Positions 42,972 through 51,728 of a stretch of 64,000 nucleotides of DNA are shown here, piece by piece. Origin of the DNA: Kriegella sp963975415 (lineage in GTDB: Bacteria > Bacteroidota > Bacteroidia > Flavobacteriales > Flavobacteriaceae). The notes under the pieces were generated by a model. That model ran no database searches. It saw only the letters and a list, made by a program, of their open reading frames with translations, and was not told the DNA's origin. The position numbers were made by a program, and so were the translations under genes. The stretch spans positions 1-64,000 of the forward strand of contig NZ_CAXBGN010000006.1 of assembly GCF_963975415.1 (NCBI RefSeq), read 5' to 3'. Position 1 is the stretch's first letter. Each line of letters opens with the position of its first letter.

Positions 42972-44426
42972 ATGTATAGAATATTTTTGTTCTTTTTCGC
43001 CGTGTTTTTTATGGGCTGCAACGAAACTGTTAAGACTAAAGTGGTTAATGACAGCCAGCCCAATATCTTATTTATTCTTGTCGACGATTTGGGTAAGGAG
43101 TGGATAAGTGCTTATGGTGCGGAAGATATTGTTACCCCCAATATCGATAAACTTGCCAAATCGGGTATGCGGTTCAACAATGTATATTCAATGCCTCAAT
43201 GTACACCTTCTAGGGTAACGCTATTGACTGGCCAGTATCCATTTAGGCATGGTTGGGTAAATCACTGGGATGTTCCGCGTTGGGGTGGTGGCGCCCATTT
43301 TGATGAAACAGTGAATCCTTCCTTGGTTCAAGAAATGAGAAGGGCCGGCTATAAAACTTGTATTACAGGCAAATGGCAGATCGATGATTTTCGTGTTGAA
43401 CCCGATGCATTGACCAAGGCCGGTTTTGATGAATTTTGTATGTGGACAGGCTATGAGGCCGGGGTAGCAGCCAGTGCCGAGCGGTATTGGAATCCTTATA
43501 TTTTTACAAAAGAGGGCAGTAAAACCTATGCGAATGCTTTTGGCCCCGATATTTTCCGTGATTTTATTATTCGGTTTATGAAGGAGAATAAAGAAGAACC
43601 CATGTTCATATATTATCCCATGGCTCTGACCCATACTCCTTTAGTGAATACACCAGATGAGTCGGCTAGCGATAATTTAGGCAAGCATAAGGCCATGGTG
43701 CGGTATACCGATAAAATTGTTGGCGAGTTGGTAGAGGCGCTAAAACAAAACCAGTTGTTAGATAATACCATGGTGGTTTTTACTACGGATAACGGTAGCA
43801 CAAAATCAATTACCGGGGGCTATAATGGACGGAAGATCGCTGGTGCGAAAGCCAGCACTGTGGAAGCCGGAATTTGTGAGCCTTTTATCGTAAGTTGGCC
43901 TGCAAAGGTAAAAGCGAATCAAGTATCTGATGCACTTATAGACTTTACCGATATGCTTCCGACTTTTATTGATATTGCGGGGGCGGCATCGCCGAATAAA
44001 TGGACACAGCACAATGCATCACAAATAATTGATGGGAAGTCTTTTAAAAATGTGCTGCTCGATAGTACCGACTCTGTCCGTGAGTGGATTTTGGGAATGG
44101 GTGGTGGCAACAATGCACGTCTTACGGAAAATGGTGTTGAGAACCAATACAATTTTAGAGATCGGGTACTGCGAAACAAGAAATATAAATTATACATCGG
44201 TTCCGATCGACAGCCCGAAAAATTCTTCGATTTAATAGTTGATCCCTATGAAGAACACAATATCATTGATAGCTTGAATACAAAAGCGCGCACAACCAAT
44301 TTTGAACGTTTAAAGAAAGTCTTTGAGTCATTTCCCCTAAAAGATAATGATCCAAAGTATCAGGCAAACCCAGATCAAGAATGGGATGTTGAAATAACGG
44401 CTGAAAGTGAGCGTTGGAAAATATAA
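42972..44426 (+). CDS. Type I sulfatase lipoprotein, CTPSR signature
   Basis: A 484-residue sulfatase (signal ends FFMGC, Cys16). FILVDDLGKEWISAYGAE has Asp38/Asp39, MPQCTPSRVTLLTG the modifiable Cys77, TGKWQIDD carries Lys but Gln where many relatives have His, and FTTDNGS forms the later metal site. YNGRKIAGAKASTVEAGICEPF is typical of the family. The W-Q instead of W-H after the lysine may alter the active site. Last gene of the trio; it converges on the EamA gene with a 34-bp gap and no visible terminator. Confidence 0.9.
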   Translation: MYRIFLFFFAVFFMGCNETVKTKVVNDSQPNILFILVDDLGKEWISAYGAEDIVTPNIDKLAKSGMRFNNVYSMPQCTPSRVTLLTGQYPFRHGWVNHWDVPRWGGGAHFDETVNPSLVQEMRRAGYKTCITGKWQIDDFRVEPDALTKAGFDEFCMWTGYEAGVAASAERYWNPYIFTKEGSKTYANAFGPDIFRDFIIRFMKENKEEPMFIYYPMALTHTPLVNTPDESASDNLGKHKAMVRYTDKIVGELVEALKQNQLLDNTMVVFTTDNGSTKSITGGYNGRKIAGAKASTVEAGICEPFIVSWPAKVKANQVSDALIDFTDMLPTFIDIAGAASPNKWTQHNASQIIDGKSFKNVLLDSTDSVREWILGMGGGNNARLTENGVENQYNFRDRVLRNKKYKLYIGSDRQPEKFFDLIVDPYEEHNIIDSLNTKARTTNFERLKKVFESFPLKDNDPKYQANPDQEWDVEITAESERWKI

Positions 44427-44460
44427 TCGGGAGGCCGTTTTACTTTTAGATGGGATGGTG

Positions 44461-45306
44461 CTATTTGTTTCGATGTGATTTGTAAATCACATTTGATACC
44501 AATCCAAGAATAATTAAAATAATCCCTAAGAGACTCCATTTTGTATATACCTCGCCCAACCACATAAAACCAATAAGTCCGGTAAAAAGTACTTCGAGGT
44601 ATTTGAATGGCGCTACGAGATTGTTGGCAGCTATTTGAAAGGCCTTGGTCATATAAAGTTGTCCGATAAAGCCAAAAATACCGAGACCTATGAAGAGGAG
44701 CCAATCGGTTCCAATTGGATTTTTCCAATACGGTATTGCGAGTAATCCGCCGAATACGGTCGCAGTAAACATAAAATAATTAATAATTACTACAGGGTGG
44801 TCACTGTTTCCTATTTTACTAATTGTAATGTAGACCAGACCGCTCAACAAAGCTGCTCCCAGAATAAGTAAAAGACCGATAGTACTGACATTGGTGTCTA
44901 ACCCTTTTAGTACTAAGACGCCGGCAAAAGAGATTAGAAAAAATAACCATTGGGGGGCTCTTATTCTTTCTTTTAGCAAGAGGATGGCAAAAATAGCTGA
45001 AAATATAGGAGCTAGATAGCGCAACGAAACGGCAGTACCTGCCGAAAGGTATTTCAAAGACATAAAAAAAAGAGTCATTGAGCTGGTGCCGATTAATGCT
45101 CGAAGCACCAATAGTTTTCTTTTGTTACCGAGTATGGGGATTTGTAACCGGTGTAATATACCCATCGTCAATAAAAGCGAACCAAATCCGCGAAAAAATA
45201 CAATTTCATAAACATTGTATTGTGCCAGCTGCTTTACCGAAATATTCATTAAGGTAAATGCCAAGGCGCTTACAATCATGTATTTCAGAACTTTTCTGAT
45301 GATCAT
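44461..45306 (-). CDS. DMT-superfamily (EamA) permease
   Basis: A 281-residue inner-membrane protein with about ten helices in two EamA repeats (first about 10-130, second about 145-275), including the repeat-typical ENDs SLRYLAPIFSAIFAILLLKERI and FKYLEVLFTGLIGFMWLGEVYT. EamA proteins export or import small metabolites such as amino acids or drugs; substrate cannot be read. It lies after the gltBD terminator on the same strand with little space for its own promoter (about 50 bp), so it may depend on read-through. Not obviously part of the sulfatase locus, which runs the other way. Confidence 0.88.
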   Translation of the reverse strand: MIIRKVLKYMIVSALAFTLMNISVKQLAQYNVYEIVFFRGFGSLLLTMGILHRLQIPILGNKRKLLVLRALIGTSSMTLFFMSLKYLSAGTAVSLRYLAPIFSAIFAILLLKERIRAPQWLFFLISFAGVLVLKGLDTNVSTIGLLLILGAALLSGLVYITISKIGNSDHPVVIINYFMFTATVFGGLLAIPYWKNPIGTDWLLFIGLGIFGFIGQLYMTKAFQIAANNLVAPFKYLEVLFTGLIGFMWLGEVYTKWSLLGIILIILGLVSNVIYKSHRNK

Positions 45307-45348
45307 TGGCTGAGATTAAGGTAAGGTGTCCGAATAGTCTAGAAGGAC

Positions 45349-45383
45349 AAAAAAAATCCAACCCAATTTTCATGGGTTGGATT
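45349..45383 (-). terminator. Terminator of the gltB-gltD operon
   Basis: A perfect 11-bp stem, AATCCAACCCA (45355-45365) with TGGGTTGGATT (45373-45383), followed on the minus strand by a T tract (plus-strand A run from 45349). It sits about 35 bp past the gltD stop. Confidence 0.88.
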
Positions 45384-45417
45384 ATATTATTTTCCAAATA
45401 TGAAAAAGTTATCGACG

Positions 45418-46884
45418 TTAGACCCTTGGCAAATCACCCTCGCCCTTAAGCGGTAATTCAGAGGCTCCCATTAAATATTTGTCTACATGATGGGCTGCTT
45501 GACGGCCTTCTGAAATGGCCCAAACAATTAATGATTGCCCTCTTCTTTGGTCACCTGCGGCAAATACACCCGGAACGTTTGTCATATAGTTTTCTATAGA
45601 TGCCTTGATATTGGTTCTTGGATCCTTTTCAAGCCCCAATTGGTCAGCAATGGTCATTTCAGATCCCGTGAACCCTAAAGCTAAAAGGGCCAATTCACAT
45701 TCCCATTCTTTTTCCGTACCATCGATTTCCTTCAGCATCATAGGTTTGCCGGGCTCTTTTATCCACTCTACTTCCGATGTAATCAACCCTTTTAAATTTC
45801 CATTTTCATCTCCAACAAATTCTTTTGTCGAAATACTGAAAAAGCGTTCGGCACCTTCCTTGTGTGAAGAGCTGGTTCGCAGGCGCATGGGCCAAAAGGG
45901 CCAAGGTTGGCCTTCTGGGCGCTCGGTGGTAGGTTTTCCTAAAATCTCGAAATTGGAAACAGATTTAGCACCATGCCGGAAGGATGTTCCTATACAATCT
46001 GATCCCGTATCTCCACCACCGATTACAATTACGTTTTTATCAGTGGCCTTGATTTCTTCTCCAAGGTCTTTTATACCGTCAACACGTCTGTTGTTCTGTG
46101 CAAGAAAATCCATGGCTTGAACTACACCTTTTAAGTCAGCTCCTTTAATAGGAAGATTCCTTCGTACGGTGGCACCACCACTCAAAACAACGGCGTCAAA
46201 GTCTGATGTAAGCTGCTCACCGGTGATATCTTTTCCAACATGAACACCACATTTGAATTTGATGCCTTCCTCTTCCAATACCGCCAATCTACGATCGATG
46301 ATATGCTTTTCCATCTTGAAATCGGGGATACCATATCGTAGCAAGCCACCTGGTTTTTCATCTCGCTCAAAAACGGTTACCCAATGCCCCGCACGATTTA
46401 GCTGCTGTGCGGCCGCAAGACCGGCCGGACCGGAACCGACGACGGCTATCTTTTTTTCGGTTCTTTCAGCGGGAGGGTTTGGTGTAATCCATCCATTTTT
46501 AAAGGCCGTTTCAACAATATTCTTTTCAATGTTTTCAATGGTAACCGGGTCTTCGTTTATGCCCAAAACACAGGCTTCTTCACAAGGTGCAGGGCATAAT
46601 CGCCCAGTGAACTCTGGAAAGTTGTTGGTCGCATGCAAAATTTTTGCGGCTTTATCCCATTTGCCCTTGTAAACGGCGTCATTAAAATCAGGAATTAAAT
46701 TGCCAAGTGGGCAACCACTATGACAAAACGGGATGCCACAATCCATACAACGGGCCCCTTGGTCTTTTAACGCTGTTTCTTTCATCGGAAGGGTGAATTC
46801 CTTGTAATTTTTTACCCTTTCCTCTACTGGAGCGTATTCTTCTACTTTTCTATCGAATTCCAAAAATCCTGTAATCTTTCCCAT
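45418..46884 (-). CDS. gltD: Glutamate synthase, small (beta) subunit
   Basis: A 488-residue NADPH-dependent glutamate synthase small subunit. The N-terminal region holds iron-sulfur cysteines (CMDCGIPFCHSGCPLGNLIPD and CPAPCEEACV), the FAD fold begins at VVGSGPAGLAAAQQL, and the NADPH fold at VIVIGGGDTGSDCIG; AAGDQRRGQSLIVWAISEGRQAA closes the FAD site. It moves electrons from NADPH to the large subunit. Encoded 8 bp after gltB and followed by a terminator. Length is normal. Confidence 0.96.
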   Translation of the reverse strand: MGKITGFLEFDRKVEEYAPVEERVKNYKEFTLPMKETALKDQGARCMDCGIPFCHSGCPLGNLIPDFNDAVYKGKWDKAAKILHATNNFPEFTGRLCPAPCEEACVLGINEDPVTIENIEKNIVETAFKNGWITPNPPAERTEKKIAVVGSGPAGLAAAQQLNRAGHWVTVFERDEKPGGLLRYGIPDFKMEKHIIDRRLAVLEEEGIKFKCGVHVGKDITGEQLTSDFDAVVLSGGATVRRNLPIKGADLKGVVQAMDFLAQNNRRVDGIKDLGEEIKATDKNVIVIGGGDTGSDCIGTSFRHGAKSVSNFEILGKPTTERPEGQPWPFWPMRLRTSSSHKEGAERFFSISTKEFVGDENGNLKGLITSEVEWIKEPGKPMMLKEIDGTEKEWECELALLALGFTGSEMTIADQLGLEKDPRTNIKASIENYMTNVPGVFAAGDQRRGQSLIVWAISEGRQAAHHVDKYLMGASELPLKGEGDLPRV

Positions 46885-46892
46885 TTCTCGAT

Positions 46893-49800
46893 TTATATAG
46901 TTTCCATTTTTTCTTTTTCCAAACGAATCAGTGCCTGTTTGTATTCTTCAGGGAAGACCTTGATGAACTTGGGCAGGCATTCCTCCCAATTTTCGAGTAT
47001 GCGCTGTGCCAACGGACTAAGGGTGGCATTGTAGTGATTCTCGATCAGTTGTCTTAATTCGACAATGTCATTATCTTCATCTACCGGTAACAGGTTCAGA
47101 CTTTCGGTATTGCATTTCCTTGTGAACGTTTTTTGCTCATCGAATACATAGGCTATTCCACCGCTCATACCGGCCCCGAAATTACGTCCTACTTCTCCCA
47201 AAATAACAGCAATACCACCAGTCATATATTCGCAACCGTGATCACCGATACCTTCAACCACTGCTTTAGCACCTGAATTACGCACGCAGAAACGCTCACC
47301 GGCCTTTCCGTTAATATAGGCTTCACCCGAGGTTGCTCCGTATAGGGTTACGTTGCCAGTGATTACATTTTCTTCCGGTTTTAAGGTCGATTTGTAGGGT
47401 ACCTTGATAACTAATTTTGCACCCGAAAGTCCTTTGCCAAGGTAGTCGTTGGTATTTCCGTTGACAATCATGGTAAGTCCTTTTGTGGCAAAAGCCCCAA
47501 AGCTTTGACCGGCAGAACCCGTAAAATTAAGTTTTAAGGTGTTTTCGGGCAACCCTTCGGCTCCATAAATCTTTGAAATCTCGTTGCTCATTATGGCACC
47601 TACGGCCCGATCTGTGTTTTTAATCGGGAAATCTAAAGCGATTTTTTCCTTTCTAAACAACGCAGGATGCGCTTTTTCGATGATGTCGAATTCAATGGAT
47701 CCGTGTACATCGTGTTGTTGTTTTTGAGTGTTGTAAAACTTGGTTCCGGCCGGTACATCTACTTGGTATAAAATCGGAGTAAGGTCGATACCTGCTGCTT
47801 TATAATGCTCAATAGCTTTTTTGCGATCTAGTTTTTGTACTTGACCGACCATTTCATTGACTGTTCTAAAGCCTAACTGCGCCATAATGCTTCGAAGTTC
47901 TTGGGCGACGAAATACATATAGTTGACTACGTGTTCAGGCTTACCTTCGAATTTTTTGCGCAATTCTGGGTTCTGGGTGGCAATACCAACTGGGCACGTA
48001 TTCAAATGGCATACGCGCATCATGATACAGCCTGATGCAACCAATGGGGCAGTTGCAAAACCAAACTCCTCTGCACCTAAAAGACAAGCTATCGCAACAT
48101 CACGACCAGTTTTTAACTGACCATCACATTCCAATACGATTCTATTTCTAAGATCGTTCAGTACCAAAGTTTGCTGTGCCTCGGCAACCCCAAGTTCCCA
48201 TGGTAAACCGGCATGTTTCAACGATGTGAGTGGCGATGCTCCCGTTCCTCCGTCAAAACCAGAGATAAGTACTACATCGGCTTTGGCTTTAGAAACACCC
48301 GCTGCAACGGTACCTACGCCAACCTCAGAAACCAATTTGACATTGATACGAGCTTCGCGATTGGCTGACTTTAAGTCAAAAATTAATTGTGACAAGTCTT
48401 CAATCGAATAAATGTCGTGATGGGGTGGAGGGGAAATCAAGCCAACGTAGGGTGTTGAGTTTCTAGTTTTGGCAATTGCAGGATTTACTTTAGGTCCTGG
48501 CAATTGACCCCCTTCTCCAGGTTTTGCACCCTGGGCCATCTTTATTTGAATTTCTTTGGCACTGGTGAGGTAATTCGAAGTTACACCGAACCTACCAGAG
48601 GCAACTTGTTTAATGGCGCTATTTCGCCAATCACCACTGGCATTTTTATAAAAACGATCAGCATCTTCACCGCCTTCACCCGAATTACTTTTACCGCCGA
48701 TACGGTTCATGGCGATTGCTAGATTCTCGTGAGCTTCTTTGCTAATGGACCCATATGACATGGCGCCAGTTTTAAACCGCTTTACAATTTCTGTCCACGG
48801 TTCTACTTCTTCAAGAGGAATAGGGTCATAGTTTGAAAACTCGAAGAGGCCCCTAATGGTCATTAGGTTCTTAGATTGTTCGTTCACCATTTCCGAGAAC
48901 TCCTTGTAGGTATCAGGTTCATTGCTACGAACTGCTTTTTGGAGCTTTGCGATACTCAGCGGGTTGAACATGTGTTTTTCGCCTTCTCTTCTCCAGCGAT
49001 ACTCGCCTCCTATTTCAAGGTCGAGGTTGGCAGCTATTTCTTTTTTGGAAAAAGCTTTGGCATGCCGCTTGGCAATTTCCTTTTCAATTTCATACAATCC
49101 GATACCCTCAATTCTGGTAGGGGTATTGGGGAAGTATTTTTCTACGGCCTTTGTGTTTATACCGATGCACTCGAACAACTGCGATCCGCGGTACGAATTC
49201 AAGGTAGAAATGCCAATTTTGTTCATCACCTTTAAAATACCCTTGCCAATTGCCTTGTTGTAATTCTTTACAGCTTCATCGAAAGTGTATTCGGTTATAT
49301 CATGTTCTTCTATCTGCTCACCGATAATTTCATTAACCAGATAAGGGTTGATAGCACTTGCACCAAATCCGAATAATAAACAGAAATGGTGGACTTCACG
49401 TGGCTCTGCAGATTCGATAATGATACTAAGCTTCGATCTTTTGCCTAATCTTTGAAGTCCGCTGTTTACATAAGAACAAGCAAGAAGCGCTGGTATCGGT
49501 GCCATTTCCTTGCTGACGTTTCTATCTGACAATATAATGATATTGGTGCCTTCATCTATAGACCTCGATGCTTGGTCGAGTATACGGTCTAAGGCTTCCT
49601 CTAACCCGTTATTCCCTTTGTTTATTTCATAAAGAACGGGAATGGAGACTACTTTGTAGTCAGGACTTGCATCGTAATTTTTTATTTTATCGAGATCCTC
49701 TTTTGAGATAACCGGGTTCTGTATTTTTAGTTTTCGGCAATGTAGCTCGGTAGATTCAAAAATATTGGTGTCGCTACCCAGAGTCAGGCTGATATCGGTA

Positions 49801-51401
49801 ATCATTTCTTCCCGAATACCGTCTAGTGGTGGGTTGGTTACCTGCGCAAAAAGTTGCTTGAAGTAATTGTAGATGAGCTGCGGGCGATCCGAAAGTACCG
49901 CAATCGGTGTATCCGACCCCATTGAGCCAATAGGTTCTTTGGCAGTTTTTCCCATGGGAAGGATAATTGTGTTGATATCTTCCAAGGTGTAGCCAAAAAC
50001 AGATTTTCTTCGCTCAAGGGAAGCCTCTCCTAAAAATAAAGGACAATCATTATATGGAATGTCTTTGAGATGCACCAGATTATTATCAAGCCATTCTTTG
50101 TACGGGTGACGTTGTGCAATTTCTTCCTTGATCTCCTCGTCATTGATAATGCGCCCTTCTTCCATATTCACCAAGAACATTTTTCCTGGTTCGAGTCTTC
50201 CGTGCAGATCAATATTTTCTGGAGCTAAATCTAAAACGCCGGTCTCCGATGACATAACAACGTAGCCATCTTTGGTTACGGAATATCTTGAAGGTCGTAG
50301 ACCGTTTCGGTCTAAAACTGCACCAATATAGTTGCCATCTGTAAATGGTATGGAGGCAGGTCCGTCCCAAGGTTCCATTAAACAGGAGTGGTATTCATAA
50401 AAGGCTTTTTTTGCCTCTGACATTTCGGGGTTTTTCTCCCAGGCCTCGGGTACAAGTATCATCATGACTTCGGGTAATGAGCGCCCGGTCATCAACAACA
50501 GCTCCACTACCATGTCCATTGTGGCAGAATCCGATTTTCCTGGTAGAATTATAGGGAGGATATTCTTTATTTCATCACCGAACCAATCGCTCTTTAAAAG
50601 CTCTTCCCGAGAACGCATGCGCGATACATTGCCCCGTAAGGTATTTATTTCTCCGTTATGGCACATGTATCTAAAGGGTTGTGCCAAATCCCATGTTGGA
50701 AATGTGTTGGTGGAAAAGCGTTGATGTACTAAGGCCAAACGTGTAACCACGCGGGGGTCCATCAAATCTTTATAGTAAAGGCTGATATCTTTTGGCATCA
50801 AAAGCCCCTTGAATATGATAATCTTTGTTGAAAGACTGGGGAAATAGAAATATTTGCTTTCAGAAAGTTTCGAGGCGATAACCGTATGCTCCGATACTTT
50901 TCTTGCGATGAACAGCTTTAGGTTGAATTGTGTACTATCTTGTTCGGCGTTCTCTTTTCCGACGAAAACCTGTCTTACGTAGGGTTCGGTCTCCATGGCG
51001 ACTCTTCCAGGGATAGATTTGTTCACCGGTACATCTCGCCAACCTAAAAGTTGAAGCCCTTGTTTTTTGATATTCTCTTCCAACACCTCACAGCAGTAGT
51101 TGCGTTGGTTTTCTTTTTGTGGTAAAAAGACATTCGCAACGGCATATTCACCAGGTTCCGGTAATTTGAAATCACAAACGTCATTAAAAAAGGCATGCGG
51201 AATATCCACTAAAATTCCGGCGCCATCACCTGTTTTTCCATCTGAGCTTACAGCACCTCGATGCTCGAGCTTGTCTAATATTTCGAGTGCCTTGTGAATA
51301 ATATCGTTAGACTTTTTTCCTTTAAGGCTACAGATGAACCCTGCACCACAATTATCATGTTCAAATTCCGGGAGATATAATCCTTGTTTTTCCAGCTTCA
51401 T
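46893..51401 (-). CDS. gltB: Glutamate synthase, large (alpha) subunit
   Basis: A 1502-residue glutamate synthase. Cys18 (EHDNCGAGF) is the likely N-terminal nucleophile of the glutaminase domain after removal of a short propeptide. The central and FMN-binding synthase domains follow (GGKSNSGEGGEDADRF; GAKPGEGGQLPGPKVNP; SPPPHHDIYSIEDL), then the 3Fe-4S cysteines in CIMMRVCHLNTCPVGIATQ and the C-terminal beta-helix (GNTNDYLGKGLSGAKLVI; GERFCVRNSGAKAVVEG). It makes two glutamates from glutamine and 2-oxoglutarate in ammonium assimilation. On the minus strand, TATTTTTG (51426-51419) is a possible -7 box, and a perfect 17-bp palindrome lies 135 bp upstream. Confidence 0.97.
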   Translation of the reverse strand: MKLEKQGLYLPEFEHDNCGAGFICSLKGKKSNDIIHKALEILDKLEHRGAVSSDGKTGDGAGILVDIPHAFFNDVCDFKLPEPGEYAVANVFLPQKENQRNYCCEVLEENIKKQGLQLLGWRDVPVNKSIPGRVAMETEPYVRQVFVGKENAEQDSTQFNLKLFIARKVSEHTVIASKLSESKYFYFPSLSTKIIIFKGLLMPKDISLYYKDLMDPRVVTRLALVHQRFSTNTFPTWDLAQPFRYMCHNGEINTLRGNVSRMRSREELLKSDWFGDEIKNILPIILPGKSDSATMDMVVELLLMTGRSLPEVMMILVPEAWEKNPEMSEAKKAFYEYHSCLMEPWDGPASIPFTDGNYIGAVLDRNGLRPSRYSVTKDGYVVMSSETGVLDLAPENIDLHGRLEPGKMFLVNMEEGRIINDEEIKEEIAQRHPYKEWLDNNLVHLKDIPYNDCPLFLGEASLERRKSVFGYTLEDINTIILPMGKTAKEPIGSMGSDTPIAVLSDRPQLIYNYFKQLFAQVTNPPLDGIREEMITDISLTLGSDTNIFESTELHCRKLKIQNPVISKEDLDKIKNYDASPDYKVVSIPVLYEINKGNNGLEEALDRILDQASRSIDEGTNIIILSDRNVSKEMAPIPALLACSYVNSGLQRLGKRSKLSIIIESAEPREVHHFCLLFGFGASAINPYLVNEIIGEQIEEHDITEYTFDEAVKNYNKAIGKGILKVMNKIGISTLNSYRGSQLFECIGINTKAVEKYFPNTPTRIEGIGLYEIEKEIAKRHAKAFSKKEIAANLDLEIGGEYRWRREGEKHMFNPLSIAKLQKAVRSNEPDTYKEFSEMVNEQSKNLMTIRGLFEFSNYDPIPLEEVEPWTEIVKRFKTGAMSYGSISKEAHENLAIAMNRIGGKSNSGEGGEDADRFYKNASGDWRNSAIKQVASGRFGVTSNYLTSAKEIQIKMAQGAKPGEGGQLPGPKVNPAIAKTRNSTPYVGLISPPPHHDIYSIEDLSQLIFDLKSANREARINVKLVSEVGVGTVAAGVSKAKADVVLISGFDGGTGASPLTSLKHAGLPWELGVAEAQQTLVLNDLRNRIVLECDGQLKTGRDVAIACLLGAEEFGFATAPLVASGCIMMRVCHLNTCPVGIATQNPELRKKFEGKPEHVVNYMYFVAQELRSIMAQLGFRTVNEMVGQVQKLDRKKAIEHYKAAGIDLTPILYQVDVPAGTKFYNTQKQQHDVHGSIEFDIIEKAHPALFRKEKIALDFPIKNTDRAVGAIMSNEISKIYGAEGLPENTLKLNFTGSAGQSFGAFATKGLTMIVNGNTNDYLGKGLSGAKLVIKVPYKSTLKPEENVITGNVTLYGATSGEAYINGKAGERFCVRNSGAKAVVEGIGDHGCEYMTGGIAVILGEVGRNFGAGMSGGIAYVFDEQKTFTRKCNTESLNLLPVDEDNDIVELRQLIENHYNATLSPLAQRILENWEECLPKFIKVFPEEYKQALIRLEKEKMETI

Positions 51402-51728
51402 AAATTAGGGTATTTCCTCAAAAATAGCATTCTTTCTGAATTATTTACCTTGATTCGGGTTAAATGAAATAAAAAATTCAACGAATGGAATTCAATGTTA
51501 AATAATATTCAAAAATGGATTTTTGAGGGTGTTAATTTGTCATAATGACAAAAGTAAGGTAAATCAATGTTCTATAAAATGTTTTTAGGGGGTAGGAGGT
51601 TAAAAATAACATATTTCATAACTTTGCACCCCTTATTTTTTATAATTTCTTTTGTTTTTTATCCAAAATCGAGGTTATACCCCTATTTATCTTTGGGTTG
51701 TTTTGTCCGTTGGATCGAACTAACTGTG
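51402..51728. promoter_or_regulatory. Intergenic region upstream of gltB
   Basis: No gene is visible in these 327 bp. For leftward gltB there is a possible -7 box TATTTTTG (51426-51419) and the palindrome at 51536-51552. On the + strand TAACTTTG (51619-51626, followed by CACCCC) and TATCTTTG (51688-51695) look like -7 boxes but point into the 3' end of the leftward acyl-CoA dehydrogenase gene, where no + strand gene exists. Confidence 0.45.
51536..51552. promoter_or_regulatory. Perfect palindrome upstream of gltB
   Basis: TTTGTCATAATGACAAA: two 8-bp arms around a single central base. It lies 135 bp before the gltB start in a gene-free region and is a likely site for a dimeric regulator. The cognate protein is not encoded next to it. 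Confidence 0.5.

Noticed and set aside
45605..46672. Long plus-strand open frames opposite gltD
   Set aside because: gltD is unmistakably coding with all family motifs; the opposite frames show no domain.
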